From assembly GCF_036924515.1 (NCBI RefSeq), contig NZ_JAZHRR010000001.1:7597001-7661000 (forward strand): DNA of 64,000 nt, read 5' to 3'. Positions 46,598-55,694 of the stretch are shown in pieces. A program made the position numbers and the translations under genes. Below the pieces are notes generated by a model. The model worked only from the letters and a program-made list of their open reading frames with translations, had not been told where the DNA came from and did not search any database. The DNA comes from Bradyrhizobium sp. AZCC 1610 (GTDB lineage: Bacteria > Pseudomonadota > Alphaproteobacteria > Rhizobiales > Xanthobacteraceae). Positions within the stretch are counted from its first letter, which is position 1. The number at the start of each line of letters is the position of its first letter.

Positions 46598-48043
46598 ATG
46601 GCTCAGCACAGCAAACAACGTCACGAACCCGGGGTGGACACAGCGAAGCCCTGCGCGCCGGTGCCGGATATGCGGCGCCTGAACTACTTCTTCGGGCAGA
46701 TGCTCGGTGTCGACGACTTCCGCAGCGAGCAGAACTACTTTCGCGAAAAACACAAGCTACACAACCGTTGCTTACATGGATACGGCACGGTGTGCGGTCT
46801 GCTGGTGAAGCCGGCGCCGCCGGAAAAGCCCTGCAAGAGCGAGCAGGACGAAGTGCACGCCAAGCTCGAAGCGGAAATCGCGCGCATCGAGAAGGAACTG
46901 AAGGAGGGTGAGAACTGGCCGCAGGACAAGAAGGACGACGCCAGTAAGCGCATCGAAGAGCTGAAACAGGAACTCGAGCACTTACCAAAGCACTGTCCCC
47001 TGCCGCCGGTTCGCCCGCGCGTGCTGGTGGAGTGCGGCGTCGCGCTCGATTGCCAGGGCAACGAGATTATCGTGCGGCGCACCGAGACGCTCGACCTGTG
47101 GGAGCGGCTAAGCCGCGAAGAGCGCGTGCAACTCGAACAGGGCCACCACGAGGTGTACGTAAGTATCTGCTTCTGCGAGAAGCCGGTGTCGCCGGTGCGC
47201 CCCGTGCAGGAAGATTCCTGCGAACCAAGATCCGACTGCGTGTACGGCAAGCTTCAGGATTCCTACCGCTTCCGGGTGTCGTTGACGCAGCCCGAGCGCG
47301 ACCGGCGTTGCGAATACTGCTGCAGCTGCTGCGAGGATTGCTGCCTCCTGCTGGCGCGCATCGACTGCACGGGTGCGACCGGCAACCTCGAGCCGGAGCA
47401 GGTCGACAACGACGTGCGCCGTCGCTTCGACCTCTACGACTCCACACGGATCGAGGGTATCAACTGGACGCACGGCGCTACCTACGAGATCGAAGAAGTA
47501 GATGACTTGTTAGGCGGAGAATTCTCCGGCCACGAGAAGGACGGCGGCCTGGTGTTCCAGATGTCGCACAAGGTCAATGCGCGCACCCTGCGGCGCGGCG
47601 TGGTCGATGTCTGGGTGATCCGTGGCGGCCGCGGCGCGCGCTCGGAGATCTACAACCTCGACACCAAGATCATCCCGGTGAACCCCGATGCGGAAGGTTT
47701 CGTGCGCCGCTTCCGAGTACGTTCGCTGAGCGACGAGAAACTCGACAACGGTGATCGCGTGATCATCATGGTGCGCGGCGCGTTCATCCTCGATCGCTGC
47801 TGCCAGCCGCTCGACGGCGTGAACGTCGGCGGATTCGTGCCGATATTGCCCGACGAAAGGTTCCGGCGATTTCACAAGGACATGCTACCGCCAGTCTGCG
47901 ACCGCGATCCCTACGGACCGCCGCGCTCTGGCATTGGCGTGCCTGGTGGCAGCTTCGAGAGTTGGTTCTACGTTCGGCGACGCGGCGAGAGTGGACACGC
48001 GCCCTCGCACTACGACGAATACGGCCTGCCCAAGGGAGAGTGA
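46598..48043 (+). CDS. eCIS protein of unknown role, paralogue A of three
   Basis: This 481-residue protein begins, after a 20-residue lead, with a conserved stretch NYFFGQMLGVDDFRSEQNYF, then HKLHNRCLHGYGTVCGLLVK. The same pattern is found in the next two genes. A helical insertion (about 75-130) follows, then a Cys-rich cluster CEYCCSCCEDCC near residues 235-246, suggesting bound metal or disulfides. The rest is beta-rich with GVVDVWVIRGGRGARSE. The gene sits between the gpI-like and tape-measure genes, where fibre genes lie in other eCIS. I know no family name; a particle-surface or fibre role is possible. Confidence 0.7.
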   Translation: MAQHSKQRHEPGVDTAKPCAPVPDMRRLNYFFGQMLGVDDFRSEQNYFREKHKLHNRCLHGYGTVCGLLVKPAPPEKPCKSEQDEVHAKLEAEIARIEKELKEGENWPQDKKDDASKRIEELKQELEHLPKHCPLPPVRPRVLVECGVALDCQGNEIIVRRTETLDLWERLSREERVQLEQGHHEVYVSICFCEKPVSPVRPVQEDSCEPRSDCVYGKLQDSYRFRVSLTQPERDRRCEYCCSCCEDCCLLLARIDCTGATGNLEPEQVDNDVRRRFDLYDSTRIEGINWTHGATYEIEEVDDLLGGEFSGHEKDGGLVFQMSHKVNARTLRRGVVDVWVIRGGRGARSEIYNLDTKIIPVNPDAEGFVRRFRVRSLSDEKLDNGDRVIIMVRGAFILDRCCQPLDGVNVGGFVPILPDERFRRFHKDMLPPVCDRDPYGPPRSGIGVPGGSFESWFYVRRRGESGHAPSHYDEYGLPKGE

Positions 48044-48046
48044 GTC

Positions 48047-49579
48047 ATGCAAACCAACGCCATGACCAGTAAGGAGAGTTCGGGCTGTGGTTGCGGTGGC
48101 GGCGCGAGCAAGCGCGGATTTTGCGGCTGCGGCGGGAAGGGTTGTAGTATCTGCGAATCGCCCCCCGAGGCCTATTCGCGGCCCCAATTCTTCAGCGGCC
48201 AGCTGCTCACCGAGGACGATCTGCAATCGTTGGCGGACTACACCGTCGCGAAGAACCGGCTGCACAACCGCATGTTGTTTGGCGAGGGCGTGGTCTGCGG
48301 ACTGCGCGTGAACGTCGATGTGTGCGAGCCCGAGCGACATCTCGTCGTGCGCCCCGGCTACGCCATCGATTGTTGCGGCAACGACATCGTCGTGCCATGC
48401 GAGGCGCGGCTTGACGTCGTGCAATTGGTGAGGGACCTGCGCACCAGGATGCTGGGCAAGGATTGCGGAGATCCCTGCCGCAAACGCGACGAATACGACT
48501 GCCCAGAAAGGCAAACGCCCCAGCGAGTGCCTGGCATCGAGCCGGCAGAGGCTGCAACGGGCTCGGCGCCGGCCGCCACCGGAGCGGCGGTCGTCGTCGA
48601 TCCGGTGCGACCCAGCGATCCCTACACGCAACGGCCGGACCAGAAGAGCAACTCGTATTGCCTGTACGTAGTGTATTGCGAGCAGCCCGCGGATCCCGTG
48701 GCGCCGTACGACGGCGCGGACACCTGCGGCAGCGGCGAGTGCCGTCACACGCGTGTGCGCGAGGGTTATCGCTTCGAGCTGCGATGCGGGACGCCGTCGG
48801 GGTGTGAGCCGCGCAAACTCATCGAACCCAGCCGTGGCTTCTATGGCAGCAACACGCTAAAGGCGCGGCGCGTGTTCCAACTGCTCAGAAAGGCTGACAA
48901 GGAAGTGAGCTTGCAGAGTCGCAAGGAAACGCTCGACCTGCTCATGCAGGACATGGCGGAGTCGTTTGACCCATATCAGTCCGAGAACATGAAGTTGGCA
49001 GCGGAGGCTCGTGGTCTCGACCTCAACCCCGATGGGCAGGCGCGTTTCAACTCAATCGTGGCGTGGTTGCTCATCGGCTGGCTGCGCAAGGGCGACTGCG
49101 ACTCTTTTCTGGCCGACTGTCCCCCCTGCGACGAGGACGGCGTGCTCATCGCCTGCTTTGATTTCGAAGACTGCAAAGTGAGCAATCTGTGTGTCCATCG
49201 AAGGCTGCCTGTTCCTTCTCCGGCGTACTTCACGCAGCTCGGCCTCACCAATGTCTGGCGTTGCCTGCTCACGAAGGCCTGCTGTCCCCCGGGCGCAGCA
49301 CCCGCGGAGATGTCGATCAAGGACCTCGAAAATTTCCTCACCGAGCGTCTCGCGCGCATCGACGATGCGGACGCACCGGAATCCCGTTTTACACTGCTGC
49401 CCGAACTGGCCAGGGCCTTCGGCGCGCAAGTCACTCGCGCGTCGGTCGAGGCGACAGTGCGTGACGAAACGCTGCACAAAGAAATCGCCGATCTGCGAAA
49501 CGAGCTTGCCAAGGTCAAGGCCGAGCTCGCGACGATGACCAAGGGCAAGGTGTCGCGCAGGAGAGGAGGCAACAAATGA
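48047..49579 (+). CDS. eCIS protein of unknown role, paralogue B of three
   Basis: This 510-residue protein has an N-terminal region very rich in Cys and Gly (SGCGCGGGASKRGFCGCGGK then GCSICES, residues 9-35), then PQFFSGQLLTEDDLQSLADY, and LHNRMLFGEGVVCGLRVNV, the same signature as its neighbour. It continues with HLVVRPGYAIDCCGNDIVVP. The C-terminal half is helical and ends with a Lys/Arg-rich coil. The N-terminal Cys cluster might bind metal. It follows paralogue A by three bases and overlaps paralogue C (ATGA). Function is unknown. Confidence 0.7.
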   Translation: MQTNAMTSKESSGCGCGGGASKRGFCGCGGKGCSICESPPEAYSRPQFFSGQLLTEDDLQSLADYTVAKNRLHNRMLFGEGVVCGLRVNVDVCEPERHLVVRPGYAIDCCGNDIVVPCEARLDVVQLVRDLRTRMLGKDCGDPCRKRDEYDCPERQTPQRVPGIEPAEAATGSAPAATGAAVVVDPVRPSDPYTQRPDQKSNSYCLYVVYCEQPADPVAPYDGADTCGSGECRHTRVREGYRFELRCGTPSGCEPRKLIEPSRGFYGSNTLKARRVFQLLRKADKEVSLQSRKETLDLLMQDMAESFDPYQSENMKLAAEARGLDLNPDGQARFNSIVAWLLIGWLRKGDCDSFLADCPPCDEDGVLIACFDFEDCKVSNLCVHRRLPVPSPAYFTQLGLTNVWRCLLTKACCPPGAAPAEMSIKDLENFLTERLARIDDADAPESRFTLLPELARAFGAQVTRASVEATVRDETLHKEIADLRNELAKVKAELATMTKGKVSRRRGGNK

Positions 49580-50703
49580 ACGTCATCGTTCGTCCCACCT
49601 TCTACGAGACGCAGATTCTCGGCGCCGCCGATCTCGAGGCGCAGCTGCAATACGCGCGCGCGGCACTCGCGCGCCACGAACGTCATCAGCACAGCTACGG
49701 CGTGGTGTACGGGCTCGAGGTGAGCATCGCCAACGAAGCGCTGGTAGTCGCGGCCGGAATGCTGGTCGACGGTACGGGGCGACAGGTGGTGCTCCCCCAG
49801 GGCGCGATACGCACGGCCGAAGAATTCCAGAACTTCGGCGTGGTCTCGCAAAGCGATCGGGAAGACACCTGGTATCCGGTGTTCGTCTCCGGCGTCGACA
49901 CGCCGCAGCGTCCGTCGCCGTTCCGCCGCGAGCAGTGCAACACCCTGTCTACTTCGCGGGTGGACGAATCCTGGGAGGTGACCTTCGGCCGCCCTGGGAT
50001 GGAGGCTGTCGAGCGCCCCCCGCCCAGGGTGGATTCCACGCCGAGCGGCGCGGCCGGAGTGGAGGCCTGGCCCGTAGTTGTCGGTTTCGTTCAGTGGAGC
50101 CGCACGGATCTCAAGTTCAAGGATGCGAAGACCGAGCCCGATGCCCAGCATCGGCCGCGATATGCCGGTGTCTACGCCGACAGCGTCGTGGCGCGCGGCG
50201 GGTCACTGAGCATGCGTACGCGCGTTGCCATCGAGGCCGGCAAGCCAGCGATGCTGCTGCAGGACGACCCGTGGCAGTTCCAGGTGGGCAAACTCAAGCC
50301 GAACGGAAAAATCGAGCCGCTGCTCACCCTCAATGACAGCGGGGATCTGGAAGTCACCGGTAAGCTCAAGGGCACCCTAGCGGGAGGCTCAGTGGTCACC
50401 GAGTCGGGTGTGGTAAGCGATGGCGTCACGATCCCGCTGCCGGCTGGCGTCACACAGAAGCAAGTTGACGACAAGAAGGTGCAGATCTGCGTGCTGTTGT
50501 CGCCGCAGATCGATCAGAACGACGCACCGGACACCGCTAACACCTGGGCGGGATTCGTACTCGAATGCCGGGTCGACGAAGACCGGCAGGCGCATTGCCG
50601 CGTGCGCTGGCTGCGCCTCTCGACTCCCACAGGCGCTGGCTCAATCGTCGACCGGTCGGCGACGTTTTCTTATCTGATCACCGCGAGCGTCAAGCAAGAG
50701 TAG
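49576..50703 (+). CDS. eCIS protein of unknown role, paralogue C of three
   Basis: The shortest of the three paralogues (375 residues) opens directly with PTFYETQILGAADLEAQLQY and HERHQHSYGVVYGLEVSI, the same domain as A and B but with no Cys cluster; the VCGL of its relatives is VYGL here. A beta-rich middle (LVVAAGMLVDGTGRQVVLP) and a C-terminal part rich in small residues follow. The stop is nine bases before the next gene. The trio may build one hetero-oligomeric ring or fibre base in the particle. The family is not recognised. Confidence 0.68.
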   Translation: MNVIVRPTFYETQILGAADLEAQLQYARAALARHERHQHSYGVVYGLEVSIANEALVVAAGMLVDGTGRQVVLPQGAIRTAEEFQNFGVVSQSDREDTWYPVFVSGVDTPQRPSPFRREQCNTLSTSRVDESWEVTFGRPGMEAVERPPPRVDSTPSGAAGVEAWPVVVGFVQWSRTDLKFKDAKTEPDAQHRPRYAGVYADSVVARGGSLSMRTRVAIEAGKPAMLLQDDPWQFQVGKLKPNGKIEPLLTLNDSGDLEVTGKLKGTLAGGSVVTESGVVSDGVTIPLPAGVTQKQVDDKKVQICVLLSPQIDQNDAPDTANTWAGFVLECRVDEDRQAHCRVRWLRLSTPTGAGSIVDRSATFSYLITASVKQE

Positions 50704-50712
50704 GAGTGGCGC

Positions 50713-51354
50713 ATGAACGCTTTGCCTTTCGTCGCGATCGAGCTCAAGCAGACCCACCACGTTCTCGGCGTGCTGTCGCGGGATGCGGATTCGGACGGCG
50801 GCGGCGATATTGCGTTGCTCGCTCCCGAATTTCTAACCGTGCGCGGTCGCCGCGTATTCGCCAGCGACGTCTTTCCGCCCAGTCCGCCGGTCGAGATGCA
50901 GGTGCCGGTCTCGCTGCTCAACGCCGTCGTCGTGAAGAACTCGACTGTCGCCCAGCGCCGCCAGGTTTTCTCGGATCCACTGAATTGCGTGGTCGCGGAC
51001 GATGGCTCAGCCGCGCCGCTTGCCTCGGGCGCGCCCGTGGCAACGGTGGCGCTCACGGCAACCGGCAGCGTGGTGCCCAAGTTCACCATCACCATCCCCA
51101 GCAATGCGGGCAGCCAGGGGCTGCCGTTCAGCGTGGTGATTCAGCAGATAGACCCACCGCCCGACCAGCCGCCATTCCGATGCATCACCGAGGGCAAGAT
51201 CGACGCAAACCAGAACCAGGCCGTCGACGTGCAGATCACGCTCGTGCCCGGAAGCAATCCCACGCTGAATCCAATTCCCAAGGGCGTGCCGGTATACGTC
51301 ATGGCCGCCGTGGCGGGCCATGCGCTCTCGCTGACCAGAGACCCGAATCCCTGA
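50713..51354 (+). CDS. Hypothetical eCIS protein
   Basis: The 213-residue protein has a beta-rich look: VAIELKQTHHVLGVLSRDAD, then SPPVEMQVPVSLLNAVVVKN and PKFTITIPSNAGSQGLPF with many Pro/Ala/Val residues. There is no signal peptide, membrane helix or recognised motif. The gene lies nine bases after paralogue C and shares one base (TGATG) with the tape-measure-family gene, so it belongs to the same transcript. It could be a small particle-surface or assembly protein. Confidence 0.6.
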   Translation: MNALPFVAIELKQTHHVLGVLSRDADSDGGGDIALLAPEFLTVRGRRVFASDVFPPSPPVEMQVPVSLLNAVVVKNSTVAQRRQVFSDPLNCVVADDGSAAPLASGAPVATVALTATGSVVPKFTITIPSNAGSQGLPFSVVIQQIDPPPDQPPFRCITEGKIDANQNQAVDVQITLVPGSNPTLNPIPKGVPVYVMAAVAGHALSLTRDPNP

Positions 51355-53264
51355 TGAAACCCGCGCGCGACATCACGATCCGCCGTTGCACGCTGCACGT
51401 GACGCGCCAGGGTGGCTGGTCGTGGGGTGCCGATGCTCAGACACTCACGCGCAGAGCCATCGAGCGATTGCCTGCGTTACTTGAGCGTCGACTTGGCGAA
51501 CTCGTGGACACTCTGCCCGATGACCTGGAAATCGTGCAGCCACTGTGCCTGCGCGCGGCGCTGCGAGGCCAGGAATGGGCCGAGCTGATCGGCAGCGGCG
51601 AGCCGGGCGAGCAAATGCGTGCGCGCCTCGAAGCCGCCATCGATGCGGCAATGACCCAGGCACTGCCGGAAGCGCGAATGGGGCCCGCCCGCGATGCCGT
51701 CTCGCCCGCAGCCGATTCGCCCTTGGCGCATGATGGTGAGGCACGCGTCACATCTTCGGTCGCGTTGGCGACGGCACGATCTCAGCCCTCGACTCTGTGG
51801 AAGCTGTTGTGCCAGTGGCGCGCGGAAAGAAAGCTGCTCGCGCAGCTCGCTGCATTCAATGAGGTCGTGCTGAGGATGTGGCTCGACCGCCTGATTGAAG
51901 TGGCCCCTGGTGCGGCCAGTGCGCCCTCCACGATCGATGATGCGGTGGTGGCCGAGTTGTGGCGCGACGTATGTGCGCTGCCGCTGCTCATGCCCTCCGG
52001 TGCCGCGCGGTGGCTCGCTCGCCGAATCATCTTCACGCTAGAGCTCAAGACGCGGTGGGCGCCCAGCAGCACGCACAGCCACGAGCTGCTCGCGACGTAC
52101 TGCTCTGACGATGCCACTTCTTTGGTGGAGACGCCACCGGCAGCTGCGTCGCCCGCGGAGGCGCGCGGAAATGCGGAAACCGCGACCGCTGCAGATACCG
52201 CACTAACTAGTGCGACAGCGTCGATCGTCGCTCACACCGACCCGCCCGCGGACGCGGTGTTCGAAGTAGATGTACCGTGCGCCTTGCCCTTTTTGCTGCT
52301 CACTCCATTGGCGCGTTCCGGATACTTGGCGACGCTTGCGGCGGCTCTCGAAGCTGCCAAGGCGGGAAGTTTCGCAGGCGGTGTGGCGATCGGATTGGCA
52401 CGCAAGTGCCTGGCGGCGCCGCAGCGTGGCTGGTTGCGTGAACCCGGCGCGCTCGCGGCCGCGGCGGCTTTCGCAGGGCGTCAGAGCTGCGACAACGAAC
52501 TCATTCTGAACGCCGGTCGCGCGTTGCGGCCACAGCTCGTGCTGCTGGACGCCTGCGTGACCGACCAGCTGCTGCGCGAGCATCGCGCCGAGGCAGCATG
52601 GTTGCTAGCTCGCGGCCCTTCGGGCGCACTCATGCTGTTCGACGAGGATGGCCTCGTACCCACTGCGACTGGTTCGCTCCAGTTGCTGGCCATGCGTCTG
52701 GCACCTTCGGGTGGTGTTCTGTTCCTGCCCGCGAAAGCCGCCAGCAACGAGCACTTCGATACGCTCGATGAATTGCAGATTCCCTATGCCACCGACGTCA
52801 ACCTCGCGACGCGCCCCAGCGCCGCGAGCTTCATCGCGCTGGACGGCGCGCGCTTATGGACTTCGATCCACGGCTCGCAACGGGGTCGCGCACGCGCGCT
52901 CGCCGAACGCGGTGCAGATCTGTGCGAGACAGCGCTCGCCAACTGGAGCGCCGTGCAGGACGAGCGGCCGGCGCATCGTCCCGGCGTCGATCCCGGCTTC
53001 GAGAACAGCCTTTCCCTGGCGGCGAGTTTCGCGCTGAGCGCGATTGCGTGGACCTTGTGGCGACATCGATCGCGCACCACCGCGCTCGCCACCATCGAAC
53101 ACTTCGCCGATCTCGACGCACGTGTACGTGTGACACCGGATCGCGTGCACGTGAGGTTGCCCATGGGCCGCCGCGCCTGGGATCTGCGCGACCACGGCTT
53201 GTTAGCCGACGTGCGCGAGGTGCCTTGGCTCGGCGCGCGCACGGTCATTTTCGGAGTGGGATGA
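51354..53264 (+). CDS. Tape-measure-family protein of the CIS (Pvc14-like)
   Basis: The ATG at 51354 overlaps the previous stop; upstream frames are shadow reading. The 636-residue product opens ITIRRCTLHVTRQGG, followed by AQTLTRRAIERLPALLERRL and LPDDLEIVQPLCL. This pattern is like the N-terminus of CIS tape-measure family proteins, which fix particle length. A middle segment VDVPCALPFLLLTPLARSGY resembles the 'gl.lL.P.l' motif of the same family. The C-terminal part is helical, rich in Ala. It lies directly before the ATPase gene, as Pvc14 and Pvc15 do. The family call is moderate. Confidence 0.7.
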   Translation: MKPARDITIRRCTLHVTRQGGWSWGADAQTLTRRAIERLPALLERRLGELVDTLPDDLEIVQPLCLRAALRGQEWAELIGSGEPGEQMRARLEAAIDAAMTQALPEARMGPARDAVSPAADSPLAHDGEARVTSSVALATARSQPSTLWKLLCQWRAERKLLAQLAAFNEVVLRMWLDRLIEVAPGAASAPSTIDDAVVAELWRDVCALPLLMPSGAARWLARRIIFTLELKTRWAPSSTHSHELLATYCSDDATSLVETPPAAASPAEARGNAETATAADTALTSATASIVAHTDPPADAVFEVDVPCALPFLLLTPLARSGYLATLAAALEAAKAGSFAGGVAIGLARKCLAAPQRGWLREPGALAAAAAFAGRQSCDNELILNAGRALRPQLVLLDACVTDQLLREHRAEAAWLLARGPSGALMLFDEDGLVPTATGSLQLLAMRLAPSGGVLFLPAKAASNEHFDTLDELQIPYATDVNLATRPSAASFIALDGARLWTSIHGSQRGRARALAERGADLCETALANWSAVQDERPAHRPGVDPGFENSLSLAASFALSAIAWTLWRHRSRTTALATIEHFADLDARVRVTPDRVHVRLPMGRRAWDLRDHGLLADVREVPWLGARTVIFGVG

Positions 53265-55401
53265 ATGTTAACTCCATCGGAGCTTGCAATCCGCCATCTC
53301 GCGCTGCGCATGCAACCACTGGCACGTGTGCTGCAGCGGGCGGTAGGACGCCAGGCGCAGCTCGCTGGCAAGTTGCTGCGCCCCGACGCTACGCCGCTGT
53401 GTGTGACGGACGAGCAGGTGACGCAACTGCTGTCGGAGATCCAGGGTTCCGTGCAGGTCGAGCCTTCCGCCGATGAGTGGGTATTGAGTGATGCCGAGCG
53501 TGTCGCGGAGCACGAGCTTCGCGCGGCAGCCGAATCGCTCAATACGCGACTGCCGCTCGAATTGCTGCGCGAGCGCGCCGATCTCAGGGAGCACGAGATG
53601 CGCATGCTGCTGGTGTGCGTTGCGCCGGAAATCGACCGGGCCTACGAACGCATCTACGCGTATGTGCTCGACGATCTCAATCGTCGCTATGCGTGTGTGG
53701 AGCTCTTGACCCAGCTTTGTGCCAACCATTGGTTGATGCGCATGAAATTGCATTCGCTCATTGGCGCCAATAGCCGCCTGCGCAGGCTTGGGCTGGTTAA
53801 ATGCCACGGCGAGGCGCCCACCACGCTTCGTCAACAATTGCAATGCTCGCCCGCTCTGGTCGAGTTCCTGCTCGGCTCAAATGCCGCGTTTGTCGAGAGC
53901 CTGCGTGATCCGGAAGAAGTCCGCTGGCCTGGGCTGCAAGTTCTGCCGCCGGGGGAGACGCGCTCCAGGCTCGAGCGAATCGCGGATCGGATGCGGCAGG
54001 GCGGTCTCGATTGCATTTCGATTTGGGGGGCCCCGCGCCCGGGGACTTCATGCCGCCCTGCAGTTGTTAGGGAAGAGAACCGATCGCGGCTTGCGCCGCT
54101 TTCGGCCGGTCGCCTCCATGCAGACGACAATGCGCGTCGAGCTCGCGGGTGCGATCGAGCGCTCCGCGGCAGTAAACGCCGTGCTTTGGCTCGATCTCGA
54201 GGGTTTGGAGGGGCCGTTGCTGGCGGAGTTGCAAGACGCCATGGACACGGAAGCGAATGAGGTGCGGACTCCGCTGGCAATCACGGCGGCCCATCCGTGG
54301 CGTCCTCTGGCGGTGTTGCAGTCGCACCGTTACGCGGAGCTCGAATTGGCCGAGCTCGATTTCAGCGCGCGTCGCGCGCTGCTCTCTGACTTGCAGATCG
54401 ATGGAATCGAAAACGTCGCCGAGGATCTCGCGGGACGTTATCGCCTCGGGCCAGGTGAGGTCGCCGCATTCGCAAGCCTGTTGAAGTCAGATCCCGAAAG
54501 CGCCAACGGCGGGAGCGCAACAGCCGCTGCACGCGCCGCTGCTCTGGTGACACATCGCGGTTCGAGCTCATTTGCGACGGTGATCCGACCGCGTCGACAG
54601 CCGTCCGATCTGGTCCTTCCGGAGCCCGCGCACCGCGAGGTATTGCAGATCGCGGATTTCTATCGCGCGTGGCCGCGCGTGCGAGAAGAGTGGAAACTCG
54701 AGCAGCTGGCAACCGGAGGTGGCGTCAAGTCGCTCTTCAGCGGCGATTCGGGCACCGGCAAGACGCTCGCTGCGGAGGTCATCGCATCGCGCCTCGACGC
54801 GCCGCTCATGAAGGTCGAGCTCAGCCAAGTCGTTTCCAAGTGGGTGGGCGTGACCGAGCAACAGCTCGATTGCGTGTTCCGCGAGGCACACGACATGCGC
54901 GCCGTGCTGTTCTTCGATGAGGCCGATGCGCTGTTCGGCAAGCGGGGCGAAGTCGACAGCGGCGTGGACCGTTACGCCAACATGGAAGTGAGCTACCTGC
55001 TCCAGAAGCTCGAAGATCCGAATTTCTCGGGGCTCGTGCTGTTTGCGACCAACCTCAAGGACAACATCGACCAGGCTTTCATGCGTCGCTTCCAGTTCGT
55101 GCTACACTTTCAGCGACCCTCGGAACTGGACCGGCGCAAAATTTGGCGACTGGCGCTGCCGCCGGATGTACGGCTCGCTCCTGACGTTGATCTCGACGGC
55201 TTCGCGCGGCTCGACATGACGGGTGCGTCGATAGTCGCCGCCGCGCGGACGGCGGCGCTGCTGGCGGCGTCGACCGACGCGAGCGAGATCGGCGTTCCGC
55301 ACATTGTCACCGGCGTGCAGCGGCAGTATCGAAACGAAGCGCGCATGCTGCTCGACTCGGAGATTCAGCCGCGCGCGGCGGCCGCGGCCTCGTGGCACTG
55401 A
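53265..55401 (+). pseudogene. AAA+ ATPase of the eCIS (Pvc15-like), frameshifted
   Basis: Two overlapping frames together read one protein of about 711 residues. The first (53265 to about 54024) gives the N-terminal domain as far as LDCISIWG. The second continues from about 54031 with RGLHAALQLLGKRTDRGL and holds the catalytic core: FSGDSGTGKTLAAEV (Walker A, near 493) and VLFFDEADALFG (Walker B). DNIDQAFMRRFQFVLHF carries the arginine-finger region. A G6C4 run (54025-54034) marks the break; removing one G restores IWGPRARGLH. The Pvc15 ATPase is needed for assembly and perhaps for loading cargo. Either sequencing error or a true lesion is possible. Confidence 0.85.
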
Positions 55402-55694
55402 CAAAAATATGAGCACGCAGAGCACCCGGCAGCAAGGTCTATCTACCAGCAATCGGCCTGGAAGTCCGGCTGCGGTCCACGCCGGCGACGAGTCCGGGCA
55501 CCCGCATGGCAGCGATGGTCGGGTCGCGGACAGCCGATTCAAAAGCGTATACGCGATACGTTTGGTCTACGTTCGGAATCTCGATCAAGAAGCAAGAAGT
55601 TGGTTCGTGCCATCGCACGCCAGTAGCGGCGCGAGGCGCGCGTGCTGATGCCGTCCGAGCTCGGCCGGTACGCGGGCTTTCTTCGTGAGGCCTG
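55402..55694. other. Region between the ATPase and the giant gene
   Basis: No reliable gene is seen. A 79-codon ATG frame (55409-55648, MSTQSTRQQGLSTSNRPG) and a shorter frame at 55506-55688 overlap each other with no known product. The first may be a broken leader of a cargo gene or a small real protein, because it starts eight bases after the ATPase stop. The region may also contain a promoter for the cargo gene. Confidence 0.35.
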
